A stretch of 64,000 nt of DNA from CAYMTR01 sp964393405 (GCA_964393405.1 CAYMTR010000009.1:1-64000); one strand, 5' to 3'; positions 15,890 to 26,196 are shown, counted from the stretch's first letter. The notes: generated by a model not told the origin, from the sequence alone. Numbers and translations: made by a program.

Positions 15890-18298
15890 TTAATTAATGT
15901 TCAAGGCTATTCCGCTATAAAACATTGTACCATATACTGGAGCATACATAAAAGCAGCGTCATCCAAATGTTTTTCATCTTGAACATAGTTGAATATGTT
16001 ATTCACTCCTGAATATAATTTAAACTTACCAAATCTTTTTGAGGCTCTCACATTGAAAACCATATAAGGTTTTGTTTTTTTGATCTTAGACTGCGATTCT
16101 TCTTCGCTGTAATAATCTATGTACATATCACCCTGATAATTACCTGTCAATGAGAATGTCCATGATTTAGGAGTATATTCGATTTTTAAGTTTCCTGTTG
16201 TAGTTGGAAATCTAGATATAAATTTACTTTCATTTTCATATTTAGTTCCAATCCAGTCTGCCCTAACATTTTTGTATTCGCCTTGATTATAAGTTATATC
16301 AATTCCTAAATCTAGATCTTTAGCCAAGTTTGCCAATACGGACAATTCTACTCCTTGAACAAAGGCATCATCAATGTTTTTCCATTGATAGTCATAACCT
16401 AAAGCTTTAATGTTTGAGTCTGCATCAGTAAAGCCTATTTTATCCTTCAGATTGGTTCTAAATATATTTGAACTAACCCTGACGTTTTTACCATAATAGT
16501 CAGCCGAAAGATTAAAACTTAATGAAGTTTCAGGATTCAGGTCCGAAGATTTCCAAACTCGAGGTGAACCACTGCACAAATGTAAATCTTCAGAGAAACC
16601 ATAAGGTGCACGAAATCCTGTTCCTCCGTTTAACCTGAAAGTAAATTTTTCAGACAGTTTGTACTTCATAGCTAATCTGGGGTTTATTGCAGTTTCATCA
16701 AAATTTGTTTTAGGAAAACTGTTTGTTGTAAACACTTGTTGGTCAGATTTATATTCTTCACTTGAATGGTGATTATCTATTCTGATACCTGGAACTATCA
16801 TTAATCTGTCGTTAATTGCCCATTCATCTTGAACAAAGATCCCAAACTCCCTTGCTGATTTATCAGCCACCGAGCGATAAGATCTTCCATAATAATTGCT
16901 TGATTCATCAACAATAATGTACATTCCCGATTCTTCAAGTTGATCAAAGAAACTTTGCAATCCAACAATTAAGCTGTGTTTCTTAATTTTTGTGTTAAAA
17001 GTCAATGTTGACGTCAAAGAGTTTTCGTTTGCAAGATAAGGCCTCATGCTTCTTAAATCGGGGACACTATCATTGTGAGTTGACATATAATCACTGAGAT
17101 AAGAATCATTTGTTGCATTCCTGTTATGATTCACATAAGCAAGACTTAAATTAATTTCAGATTTATCAAGAATTTTCACATTGTAGTTGAGTGATGCTTC
17201 GTACCTGTCGGTTGTAATATTCTCTGTTCCATCTGTCAATGGATTACGATAATAATCATCAGTCATAGTCCCTCCTTCTCGTTTTTCAAATACCGATTTG
17301 CCCCTAATGACAAGCTTGGAATTTTCAAAAAAGGCATTATCTATATATAAACCAAAACCTGCATTTGTCAGGTTTGTCATAACCCTGTCTGAAATGCCGT
17401 CTTTGGTCATTACTTCTTCTTTTGTCAATCCTTCTCCTGTTTCATCAATAGCTCCCTCAGTATAACGTTGTGCAAAAATACTCAATCCAATATTTCCTTT
17501 TTCATTCCGTATAGATGAATTGATTTCATACTTGTTTGTTTTATAGCTGCCCAACTGTACATCAACTGAAGTTGAAGGCAGATACCCCGGTTCTTTAGTT
17601 ACAATATTAATTGCCCCTGCAATTGCTCCGCTACCATAAAGTGCTGATCCGGCCCCTTTTACAACCTCAATTCTATTTACATCGACAGTACTTAATTGCT
17701 GCAAGCCATAAATACCTGCAAGTCCTGAATACATTGGTTGCCCATTAATAAGAACCTGAGTATGTTCAGCACCAAGCCCTTGCATGCGTACCATCGTAAA
17801 ATTGCAATACTGACATTGACTTTCAACTCTCACTCCTGGAGTTCCTTCCAATGCCTGATAAATATTACAGGCGTTTTTGTTCTCAATAGATTTTGAAGTT
17901 ATTATTTCAGTTCTCACAGGTACGTCTTTAATGATATGTTCGGTTCTTGTCCCTGTAATTACAACCTCTTCGAGATTAAGGACATCTTCTTCAAGTTCAA
18001 AAAAAACATTTGTTGCTTTACCACTTTCCATAGTAACTTCTTTGACTTGAGATTTGTACCCAATTGACTTGGCTATAACTAATAAATTGCCAACTGGCAA
18101 ATGTGACATTTTAAAATGACCTGATCTGTCAGCTGCAGTGCCAATGTTTGTATCTTCTACAGATATCGTTGCGAAGGGTAAATGTTCTTTTGAATTTGCC
18201 GATTTTACATCTCCAAAAAGCATTGCATCTGTCTTATCTTTGGAATATGAGTTTAAAAATAAGAAAGCCCCAAATAATATAAAAATTATTTTTTTCAT
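15890..18298 (-). CDS. TonB-dependent outer-membrane receptor with CxxC in the plug
   Basis: The start is placed at the ATG at 18298, whose product begins with a signal peptide (KKIIFILFGAFLFLNSYS); the longer frame to 18517 has no such start. The 802-residue product has a carboxypeptidase-like domain (about 22-105), a plug (about 115-230: DVPVRTEIITSKSIENK, GAGSALYGSGAIAGAINIV) and a 22-strand-type barrel ending ALNIN. The plug has an unusual QCQYC (CxxC) before NFTMVRMQGLG. Two receptor genes are adjacent, and the terminator at 18507-18544 suggests this one has its own promoter. The ligand is unknown; metal chelate, heme or corrinoid uptake are reasonable options. Confidence 0.92.
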   Translation of the reverse strand: MKKIIFILFGAFLFLNSYSKDKTDAMLFGDVKSANSKEHLPFATISVEDTNIGTAADRSGHFKMSHLPVGNLLVIAKSIGYKSQVKEVTMESGKATNVFFELEEDVLNLEEVVITGTRTEHIIKDVPVRTEIITSKSIENKNACNIYQALEGTPGVRVESQCQYCNFTMVRMQGLGAEHTQVLINGQPMYSGLAGIYGLQQLSTVDVNRIEVVKGAGSALYGSGAIAGAINIVTKEPGYLPSTSVDVQLGSYKTNKYEINSSIRNEKGNIGLSIFAQRYTEGAIDETGEGLTKEEVMTKDGISDRVMTNLTNAGFGLYIDNAFFENSKLVIRGKSVFEKREGGTMTDDYYRNPLTDGTENITTDRYEASLNYNVKILDKSEINLSLAYVNHNRNATNDSYLSDYMSTHNDSVPDLRSMRPYLANENSLTSTLTFNTKIKKHSLIVGLQSFFDQLEESGMYIIVDESSNYYGRSYRSVADKSAREFGIFVQDEWAINDRLMIVPGIRIDNHHSSEEYKSDQQVFTTNSFPKTNFDETAINPRLAMKYKLSEKFTFRLNGGTGFRAPYGFSEDLHLCSGSPRVWKSSDLNPETSLSFNLSADYYGKNVRVSSNIFRTNLKDKIGFTDADSNIKALGYDYQWKNIDDAFVQGVELSVLANLAKDLDLGIDITYNQGEYKNVRADWIGTKYENESKFISRFPTTTGNLKIEYTPKSWTFSLTGNYQGDMYIDYYSEEESQSKIKKTKPYMVFNVRASKRFGKFKLYSGVNNIFNYVQDEKHLDDAAFMYAPVYGTMFYSGIALNIN

Positions 18299-18506
18299 TT
18301 TACCATTATTTTTATGATTAATAATTGATGGCAAAATAACAATGAAATTAACAGTAATGTAATCGCTAAAAGTGATGAAAAAAGAGAGCTTTATAGTATA
18401 AATAGGGGATATATATACTTTATATTCAATAAATTTTGTTCCTTTTGAAACTGTATCTGCAGTTAAAGTTGACTGTTGGGTATTAAGGCAAGGTAAATAA
18501 ATGTAA

Positions 18507-18544
18507 TAATGGCCCAACAGTTAAATAAATCTGTCGGGCCATTA
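18507..18544 (-). terminator. hairpin terminator downstream of the 18562-20793 receptor gene
   Basis: TAATGGCCCAACAG (18507-18520) pairs with CTGTCGGGCCATTA (18531-18544) across a 10-base loop: 14 bp with one G-U-type mismatch. It lies 18-55 bp past the receptor stop codon, in minus orientation. The T-run that follows is short and interrupted, so termination may be partial. Confidence 0.6.
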
Positions 18545-18561
18545 TACTTAAACAGAAGATA

Positions 18562-20793
18562 TTATAAAACCTCAAACGGTATTTTCAATGATAAACTAAT
18601 ATTTCTACCCTGATTGTAATAATTCAAGGGTTTTAATGTTGAAAGATGGTCAAAATACTGAGTATCAAATAAATTATTTACAGATATCCCAAAAACTATA
18701 GTCTGTTTTAAAACTATAAATTCAGAATATGCACTAAAGTTAACTACTGTATAACCACTTGTCTCAGTTTCAAAAGGTGATGGATTAACATTTGGGAATG
18801 CTGTCAGAGCAAATAATTTTATATTAGGGTTCTTTAAAAATCCTAACTCTTTTCTTTCTGCACGAATTTCATAACGCAATTTATTAGCTGGAATAAAAGG
18901 CAAAGATTCACCATTTTCTTGCTTCCCAATAACAGAAGAATAGGTGCCTTCGATGTGTAACCATGGTAATGATTCAGGATGAAAATGAATCCCTGCTTCT
19001 CCACCGAAAAGCATTGCATTTGTTTGTGAGAAACGATAAATACTTACACCGGTTGAAGTAGTATCTAAAGTTGGTGAAATGAAAATATAATCATTGATTT
19101 GATTATAAAAAACAGCCAAATCAAACGACAAAAATTCACCATGATAATGAATGATCATATCTGTTTCATAAGAATTTTCAGGTGACAAATTTTCATTCCC
19201 AATCTCATATCTGTTTCCGTGCATGCCATTTGAGGTTAATTCGGACAAATTGGGAACACGGTATCCTTTTGCAAAATTAGCTCTGAGTATAATTTTCTCA
19301 ACTGGCTGAAAAGTAGCTCCAAACGACCCATTAAGATTTGAAAAAAACTTATTTACAATCGCATGATAATCACTTGTCCCTTCTGTTCCCAATGCAAAAG
19401 TTTCAGTTTTATACATATCGAACCTAATACCTCCTTGCAATTTTATTTTTTGGAAGAATGTATATTGAGCCAATCCAAGAAATCCTATATTTTTAACATT
19501 GGCATCAGGTAAAAATTGAGATGCCCGATTGTTAAGGTTACTATTATTTTGCGACATTCCTTGTAAACCTAAAATATAATCCGATTTATCGTTAGAGGGC
19601 AAATATAATTTTGATTCATAGGTAATGGTATTCAAATTCATTTCAACAAAAGGAACCTCAAGAGTAGTCTGAAGTTTTCTAAGTGCATTTTGATAAGCAA
19701 TATTTATATCACACTTAAATCTCCCGAAATAGAGACTGTTTTGAGATGAAATTAATTGATGTCCCAAATCTTGATACCAAATTTCATTTTTCCGACCTTG
19801 CCCTGTAATCAATGATTTTACAGTAGGCACTGTCATTCCTAGGTCTTGCTTGAAATAGTCGTAGAAAAGTTTAAAAGTTCCAATCTTTCCAGTATATCCC
19901 ATATTGGCATTGAAAGTCATTTCATTAAACCGTGAATTTGGAACATAATCACCATCACCTTGTAAATAATCGGAATGGGTCTTGTTTCCAAAGCGAAAGC
20001 CGCCAAACAGATTTTCCGAAGCTCCCTTCATTCCAATACTATTATTCATTCCAAGTGTATTAGAATGCAATTGCATACGGTAATCGCCAAGTATCTTATC
20101 AACCGGTGCAGGTTTTTCTTTTATAAAATTTATAACTCCACCTATTGCATCCGAACCATAGAGCAAAGAAGCAGGTCCTTTAATAATTTCCACCCTTTCC
20201 ACATCGTTATCATCTATACCTAATGGATGGTTTTCACTGAACTGATAATTTTCAATGCGAATACCATTATTCATAACTAAAACATCATTCATTGAAAGTC
20301 CACGAATTACAGGTTTCGAAACGCCTTGTCCTTTAGCAATCATGTCAACACCCGGGACCTGAGTTAATGATTCCATAAAATTAGGCGTTCCTGACAATGC
20401 GATATCCTTGCTTTTTAAAACGTCAATTTTTACGGCATTCTCGTGTTGAGAACTCACATATCCACCTGTAATAACCACTTCCTGAGATTGAATGACAGCT
20501 ATGGTCAGAAAAGCATCTACTTTATTTTCAGTTTGTAAAATTTCTATAGTTTTAATACATGTATTGTACCCAATAAATGAAAATTGAATTTTTATTTTTC
20601 CATTTGGAACATTAGAAATCAAATATTCTCCTGATAGATCAGTTAAGGTTCCCTTATTAATTTCAGGCAAAAAAATTGATGCCCCAATCAGAGGATCATT
20701 ATTTATATCGGTTACCTTGCCTTTTATTTGATTTTGAGCGTTTACTTTTATAAAAAGAAACAACACAAAGAAAATTAAAACGATTTTCTTCAT
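18562..20793 (-). CDS. TonB-dependent outer-membrane receptor
   Basis: The 743-residue protein has a signal peptide (ending KVNAQ, residue 20), a carboxypeptidase-like regulatory domain (about 22-105; IKGKVTDINNDPLIGASIFL), a plug (about 110-230; FMESLTQVPGVDMIAKGQG, VERVEIIKGPASLLYGSDAI) and a barrel ending YYNQGRNISLSLKIPFEVL. It is the last member of a likely four-gene transcription unit, 42 bp after the His-rich membrane protein. Such an operon with an iron-binding RIC-like protein and a regulator suggests metal or metallophore uptake; copper, zinc or iron are not distinguishable from sequence. Confidence 0.93.
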   Translation of the reverse strand: MKKIVLIFFVLFLFIKVNAQNQIKGKVTDINNDPLIGASIFLPEINKGTLTDLSGEYLISNVPNGKIKIQFSFIGYNTCIKTIEILQTENKVDAFLTIAVIQSQEVVITGGYVSSQHENAVKIDVLKSKDIALSGTPNFMESLTQVPGVDMIAKGQGVSKPVIRGLSMNDVLVMNNGIRIENYQFSENHPLGIDDNDVERVEIIKGPASLLYGSDAIGGVINFIKEKPAPVDKILGDYRMQLHSNTLGMNNSIGMKGASENLFGGFRFGNKTHSDYLQGDGDYVPNSRFNEMTFNANMGYTGKIGTFKLFYDYFKQDLGMTVPTVKSLITGQGRKNEIWYQDLGHQLISSQNSLYFGRFKCDINIAYQNALRKLQTTLEVPFVEMNLNTITYESKLYLPSNDKSDYILGLQGMSQNNSNLNNRASQFLPDANVKNIGFLGLAQYTFFQKIKLQGGIRFDMYKTETFALGTEGTSDYHAIVNKFFSNLNGSFGATFQPVEKIILRANFAKGYRVPNLSELTSNGMHGNRYEIGNENLSPENSYETDMIIHYHGEFLSFDLAVFYNQINDYIFISPTLDTTSTGVSIYRFSQTNAMLFGGEAGIHFHPESLPWLHIEGTYSSVIGKQENGESLPFIPANKLRYEIRAERKELGFLKNPNIKLFALTAFPNVNPSPFETETSGYTVVNFSAYSEFIVLKQTIVFGISVNNLFDTQYFDHLSTLKPLNYYNQGRNISLSLKIPFEVL

Positions 20794-20835
20794 TTTATTA
20801 CGATTAAAAATTTACAAATAAGATTTCCCACATCA

Positions 20836-21261
20836 TTAAGATGTCATCATTCTACTGATAAAAACAGGAGGAGATCGTAAAAAAAATGAAAACTTTAAAT
20901 TATTGTAGCAAGGAACAAAATGGCATATATCATTTTGGACATTATAGAAACAAAATTTCTGATTAGTCTGAATTTGTTTTACATCTGAAAAAAAAGATAG
21001 TTCAAAAATGGGGATTGGACATTTTTCATGGTGTTGGTGAAAATGCTTTTCATTTTTGGCAGAGCAATAAAAATGATCATGATGGTGAAAAAAACCATCA
21101 AAGAGTTTTATTGTCATCGGCAACAATAGAATTATTACCAGTGAAATTGAAATAGTATGCTTTACATTTCTAAACACCTTTAGCAAATTTTGAAATAATC
21201 TGATAATTTTAATTGAAAAAGCGAATAAAATGTTGACTGTTAAAGTTAATTCTATGTTCAC
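20836..21261 (-). CDS. His-rich single-span membrane protein, metal-handling candidate
   Basis: The 141-residue protein has one hydrophobic segment (about residues 36-52) followed by a histidine cluster: HHHDHFYC and HFHQHHEKCP (about 58-82). This pattern suggests binding of Cu, Zn or Ni in the periplasm. The end carries an LRSPP motif seen in small unassigned Bacteroidota proteins located beside TonB receptors. It overlaps the upstream LuxR gene by 4 bp (ATGA) and lies 42 bp before the receptor gene. The true start could be the later Met before TIKLFDGFF. Function is inferred from composition and context. Confidence 0.68.
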   Translation of the reverse strand: MNIELTLTVNILFAFSIKIIRLFQNLLKVFRNVKHTISISLVIILLLPMTIKLFDGFFHHHDHFYCSAKNEKHFHQHHEKCPIPIFELSFFSDVKQIQTNQKFCFYNVQNDICHFVPCYNNLKFSFFLRSPPVFISRMMTS

Positions 21262-21842
21262 TCAAGTGTTATAACTCCTTTTGAAACAGCATATATAGTC
21301 AATCCGGCTAAACTTCTAATGCCTGTTTTGTCCATAATGTTTTTACGATGAGTATTCACTGTATGTATACTGATATTCAATTTATCGGCAGCTTCCTTGT
21401 TTGATAATCCATTGGTCAGCAATTTCAGAACTTCATTTTCTCGTTCAGATAATTGCCCATCTTCACTAATATTTAAAATATTACTATTTAGTGTTTTATT
21501 GATTTTTTGAATAATTATCGAGATATCATCAGTAATTGAAAAAGTATCGTCGAATAATTTTAAAACTGAATTGTCAAAAAAAGAATAAACTATTCCAATC
21601 CATAATATATCAGAATATTGATTTTTAATCTTTTTGAATTCTTTTATCCTGTTTTGAATTATTCCCGGATTAATTAAAACAACAGATATCTCTTTCTTTG
21701 AAAAGAATAATTCAATTTCATTATAATTGTCAAAATGGTAAAAAGAATAACTGTATTCGGATTTAGAAATTGAAGAAAACAGCCCTTCGTAAATGATTTT
21801 AGAAGGTTCAATAACTACAATATTTCTTCTGGATTTATCCAT
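21258..21842 (-). CDS. LuxR-type response regulator with non-canonical receiver
   Basis: From the ATG at 21842 the product is about 194 residues: a CheY-like receiver fold (about 5-115) and a C-terminal LuxR/NarL DNA-binding domain (about 130-190; LSERENEVLKLLTNGLSNKE, HTVNTHRKNIMDKTG). The site where the phospho-accepting Asp should be reads VVLINPG, with Asn in place of Asp, so signalling by phosphorylation is unlikely. The start overlaps the end of the hemerythrin-domain gene (ATGGATAA), and the stop overlaps the start of the His-rich protein. It probably regulates this operon in response to its partners. Confidence 0.9.
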   Translation of the reverse strand: MDKSRRNIVVIEPSKIIYEGLFSSISKSEYSYSFYHFDNYNEIELFFSKKEISVVLINPGIIQNRIKEFKKIKNQYSDILWIGIVYSFFDNSVLKLFDDTFSITDDISIIIQKINKTLNSNILNISEDGQLSERENEVLKLLTNGLSNKEAADKLNISIHTVNTHRKNIMDKTGIRSLAGLTIYAVSKGVITLE

Positions 21843-22545
21843 TCCGCTCTGCTTCAATTCTTTCAACAAGTGGAATTAGTATTTTTTCTTCAATAATCGA
21901 ATGTATTTTTAAGTCAAATTCTAAACCAAAAAGGGTGTTGAGAAATTTCCGTTTTATACTCAAATCACTTTTAATCTTTAAGTGTTTCAAAAACAAGTTC
22001 TTTAAATCAGTTAGTTTTGTTTCTATATCAGTATGATGGATTATATATTCTTTTGAAGAAAATGTGTTTTTCCCAACAATTTTATCATTATTTATGAGAC
22101 TACAAAAATAAGGGAAAGCAATATCATCTTCATATTTAAGATGTTCTAGAACTTCTTCGAAATATTCATTGAAAAAAAGCTCAATCAGTTGAAAATCCTT
22201 GCTGCTGTTATTATCCTTCATTTGTTCTAAATAATACTTCAATTCAGGATATTTGTCTTTAATGTATAGAGAATGACTTTTTTTAAGAAAAAACAAAACC
22301 GATTTGATATCGATAATTTTGTCTATCTCTTTTTGACTTGGAAAAAACCCATTATACAAATTTGCTATCGAAATAAAAGCGTAAACATTTATGTTGTTTT
22401 CAGCACATAACTCATCTATTGTTTTATTATCAACAGCAAAGTCGATTTCAAAATGCTGCAAACATAGAAGCAATGAATAATTTTCATTGATCAGGTCAAG
22501 CATCTTTTTATCTTTTGTAATATATGTTTTCTCTGTTTTGTACAT
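21835..22545 (-). CDS. hemerythrin-domain protein, RIC/ScdA/YtfE-like
   Basis: The 236-residue protein has an N-terminal part (about 15-90) resembling the DUF542/ScdA_N domain (HFEIDFAVDNKTIDELCAEN), followed by a hemerythrin-like four-helix bundle (about 85-230). Likely iron ligands lie in KKSHSLY, EHLKYEDD, IIHHTDIE and LKIHSIIEEK. RIC-type proteins have a di-iron site and repair iron-sulfur clusters damaged by NO or oxidants. It is the first gene of the unit RIC - LuxR - His-rich protein - TonB receptor. The usual CxGG-like cysteine motif of ScdA_N is not present, so it is a divergent member. Confidence 0.8.
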   Translation of the reverse strand: MYKTEKTYITKDKKMLDLINENYSLLLCLQHFEIDFAVDNKTIDELCAENNINVYAFISIANLYNGFFPSQKEIDKIIDIKSVLFFLKKSHSLYIKDKYPELKYYLEQMKDNNSSKDFQLIELFFNEYFEEVLEHLKYEDDIAFPYFCSLINNDKIVGKNTFSSKEYIIHHTDIETKLTDLKNLFLKHLKIKSDLSIKRKFLNTLFGLEFDLKIHSIIEEKILIPLVERIEAERNG

Positions 22546-22707
22546 TCTGAATGCAAAGTTAGTTTAAACAATCTTTATTTTAAATTTCTTTTAAATTTTT
22601 GATGAAATTAAATTCAAGGTTCATTTTCATTTCAGTTTTATTGGAGATGAGCAATAGGAATCTTAAAGGGAAGTAAAAGTAAATAGGCCGATCTTATACT
22701 TTTAGAG

Positions 22708-23304
22708 CTAATTCACGGGGAAATGCTTATCAATCAAATCGCGGGTTTCACTGAGCCATTGAAGTCTTTGGTTAAGGCCGCTGGTGACAACAATTCTGAA
22801 AGTCTTTCTTTCAAATTGCTTGACTCCACAAAGGTCGAAGATGCAGTTTTTCCATATTGTCTCAAGGGGATCACCAAAAATTTCCTTTTCTCGTTGTTCG
22901 TTTGTGTTAGAAGTATTAATGACAATAGCTGTTTTAGCTTTCAATAATCCAACCGGCACTCCTTCACCATTGTCACCCTGTTGAAAACCATAGGCTACAC
23001 CCGGCCTGATAACCCTGTCGATCCATCCTTTTAGAATTGCAGGAGGTTGTCCCCACCAATTCGGATGAACAACAATAATACCATCACATTGAGTCAAATC
23101 ATCACAGTGCATTTTTACAAGATCATTGATTTTACCGTTTCGTGGTATTTCTTCAGAGGTAAGAATAGGATCAAATTTTTCATCATGCAAATCATGAAAT
23201 ATTACTGAATGCCCGTTTTCTATAAGCCTTTTCTTGCATTCTTCAGCAATAGCATGATTGAAACTTTGTTTATCTGGATGGGCAAGTATTATTAAAATAT
23301 TCAT
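22708..23304 (-). CDS. NAD(P)H:quinone oxidoreductase, flavodoxin-like fold
   Basis: The 198-residue protein starts NILIILAHPDKQSFNHAIAE, the FMN/FAD-binding start of the NQO1/KefF/MdaB superfamily, and carries VVHPNWWGQPPAILKGWIDR, the conserved central flavin and substrate loop. Reduction of quinones or other electrophiles by two electrons from NAD(P)H is the family activity. Length (about 200) is usual. It is monocistronic, with a 160-bp gap to the hemerythrin gene and a 300-bp promoter region on the other side. Confidence 0.93.
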   Translation of the reverse strand: MNILIILAHPDKQSFNHAIAEECKKRLIENGHSVIFHDLHDEKFDPILTSEEIPRNGKINDLVKMHCDDLTQCDGIIVVHPNWWGQPPAILKGWIDRVIRPGVAYGFQQGDNGEGVPVGLLKAKTAIVINTSNTNEQREKEIFGDPLETIWKNCIFDLCGVKQFERKTFRIVVTSGLNQRLQWLSETRDLIDKHFPVN

Positions 23305-23604
23305 TGTTTTGTTAGTTTATGGTTGGTTGGTAAAAAGTTTAAAATTCACTTAATCCGTTATACAACGCTGAATGGCTAGTGTTATTATTAAATTTCTCAT
23401 ATAGTTTTTTATCAAAGGGATTCAGATAAAAGAATCAAATTAATGTTCAAAATATAATAAAATTGAAGGATAGAAAAAGATATAAAGTTAAAGAACATCG
23501 GTATGAGTAATTTAAATTGACAGATTTTACAATAAGGATAGGAGTATGATTTATTTTTGGTTAATTGTTGTGTTACAAAAAAGTGTTAAATTGTTTCTTT
23601 TATT
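23305..23604. other. divergent promoter region, no gene
   Basis: These 300 bp separate the minus-strand oxidoreductase gene from the plus-strand sensor kinase gene. The sequence is about three-quarters A+T with stops in all frames. I see no strong hairpin or palindrome. It must hold two divergent promoters, but I cannot place -7/-33 elements with confidence. Confidence 0.6.
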
Positions 23605-26127
23605 ATGAGAGGAAAACTTTGCATATATATTTGTAATTCGCTGGTTCCCGAGGTGAGCCAAATATTACGCAACGGAGATTTTTCTGATGTTACACTGAAG
23701 AGCTTTCCCTCGGTTTGTCTTGGATGTCACTTCAATAATAAAAAGGTTTTAGAACTGGCTTCCAAAGATGAAGAAAAATATACGAAAATTATAGTCATAG
23801 CAAGCTGCTGTAAAGATAAATCGCAATCAAAAAAGACTGATAACAGTAAAATCGAAATTGTACGCCTAGAGCAGTGTTTTGAAATTATGTTTCCACTTGA
23901 AACAATTTACCATCTTGCTAAAGAAGGAAACTATCTGATTTCTAACGGTTGGCTAAGAAATTATAAACGACATATACGAGAATGGGGATTTAACGAAATT
24001 ACTTCCAAAGCTTTTTTCGGAGAGTCAATGAAGCAATTGCTGCTACTTGATACAGGCTTGCCCGGAGAATAGCAATCAAATATTGAAGCCCTTTCAGAAT
24101 ACACTGGCCTTAAATACAGTGTTTTACCGATTGGTAATAGTTTCCTGAAAAAAAATTTAGAAAATCTGATCAACAAATGGAGAAGAGAAAACGATAGGAT
24201 TTCGACTAATGAAAGGATTACAGAAATTACACGCGAAACTGCTGACTATAAGTTGGTATTCCACTATCTGCAAAAACTTGTTGACCATACTAATGAAGAA
24301 ATAATTGTATCTGAAGTTTTCAAGTTAATTGAAATTTTGTTTGCCCCTGATCAAATAATTTATGAACCTTCAGGAACTACAGCTGAAACAATGACTTATA
24401 GACCGGAGATTTCTATTTCAGACTATAATGCAGACAGCTCGTTCGAAATAAAGATAATTTATTCAAAAGAACCAATAGGAACCTTTGGTATTGTTGGAGT
24501 TAAGTTTCCTGAGTACATTCCACGATATAAGGAAATGACCAACATACTGAGTCACATGGCAGGTCTGGCAATTTCGAATGCCCGAAAGTATTCTCAGTTG
24601 GAAAATGCAAAAACTCTTATTTCAAATAGCGAATCCCGCTTTAGATCAATGTTTTTAGGCGCTCCAATTGGAGTATCACTAATTGACTCCCATACCGGAC
24701 AAATAATTGAGTCAAATCCTCAATTTAATAATATTACAGGAAGGCACTCTGACGACTTAACGAATATTGATTGGATGCAAATTACTCATCCCGACGATAT
24801 TGGGGAAGACCTTAATAATATGGAATTGTTTAATGCTGGTAAAATTCCTGGATACCAAATGGAGAAACGCTTCATTTTGCCTGATGGTTCTTTGGTATGG
24901 GTTGATATGGCTATTGTAAAATTCAACTCAAATGATGTTTCAGGTAAACAGCACATTTGCATGATACAAGACATTTCTATCAGAAAGGAGATTGAACTTA
25001 AACTTCTGGAAAGCGAAGCTAAATATAAAGGTTTGTCGTATAAGCTTGAAGCGATAATTGATCATATCCCGGGATTTTTGTTTTACAAAGACAAGGAAAA
25101 CAATTTTATCAGGGTTAACAAAAATTTAGCTGAATCATATAAGATATCCAAATCAGAACTTGAGGGCAAAAACCTAAAGGATTTACATTCTGAAGATGAT
25201 GCTGAGAAATACTTAAAAGATGATTTAGAAGTCATAAATACAGGTATTCCAAAGTTAAATATAGAAGTACTCTGGGAAGTGGGTGATGATTACAGATGGT
25301 TAAACACCAGTAAGATACCATTTAAAAACGATCAAGGAGAAATAATTGGTGTTATTGGAATTTCAATGGATATCACCGATAAAAAGAAAAGTGAAACCCA
25401 AATTCTAAGAACCAATGAAAAACTGAAAACTGCAATTGCTGAAAAAGATAAGTTTTTCTCAATTATTTCGCATGATTTAAGAAGCCCATTAGCTTCAGTA
25501 GTAAGTTTGCTTGAGCTGATGTCTGAGAATTTTTCTGATTTTCCACCTAAAGAAATCCACCGATTTATAAACACTTCTTACAAAACGTCACATTCCTTGT
25601 TCAATTTACTCGAAAACCTTCTTGAATGGTCGAGAATGCAGCGTGGAGTAATGCCTTTCAAACCTGAATTTTATGAATTGAAACAATTAGTTGGTGATTG
25701 TGAGCCATCAACTTTTGAAATGGCTCAAAAGAAAAATATTGAACTCGATATTGATATACCTGAAGGACTTATGGTTTATGCTGATTCACACATGCTCCAT
25801 TCCATAATGCGAAATATTGTTACAAATGCATTAAAGTTCACCCACGAAGGTGGAATGATTATGATTAAAGCTAACTCTACTGAAGATGGCGATATTTCTA
25901 TTTCTATCAGAGATAACGGGATTGGCATGTCTGAAGAAATACTCAATAAACTTTTTCGCCTCGATGCTAATATAAGTCGACCCGGCACGAACAAAGAACA
26001 CAGTTCAGGTCTTGGACTCCTCCTCTGTAAAGAATTTGTTGAAAAACATGGAGGAACCCTAATTGCCGAATCTAAAGAAAATGAAGGCAGCTGTTTTTGT
26101 TTCGTACTTCCAAAAAAAAGATCTTAA
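23605..26127 (+). pseudogene. sensor histidine kinase (DUF1638-like/GAF/PAS/PAS/HisKA/HATPase) interrupted by one in-frame TAG
   Basis: A single frame runs from the ATG at 23605 to 26127 except for a TAG at 24070-24072 (codon 156). The protein resumes straight after it as QSNIEALSEYTGLKYSVLPI. Codons 1-190 resemble DUF1638 (GNYLISNGWL, QLLLLDTGL, Cys-rich SVCLGC and ASCCKD). A GAF-like region (about 215-335), two PAS domains (about 340-465 and 475-590), HisKA (FFSIISHDLRSPLASVVSLL) and a HATPase (NALKF, DNGIGMS, SGLGLLL) follow. No ATG occurs between the TAG and codon 263, so independent translation of the kinase half is unlikely to include the GAF start. It is either a recent nonsense pseudogene, a sequencing error or readthrough. 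Just downstream (70 bp) lies the HydG-like gene. Confidence 0.7.
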
Positions 26128-26196
26128 CCAAAACAATAATGAACATTTTGATGTTTATTTTCACAAGTTAAAATAACTTTGAGGAAATTTATTTTT

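Noticed and set aside
24070..24072. genome-wide reassignment of TAG to a sense codon
   Set aside because: TAG serves as the normal end of the 603-1835 gene, whose C-terminus looks natural there.
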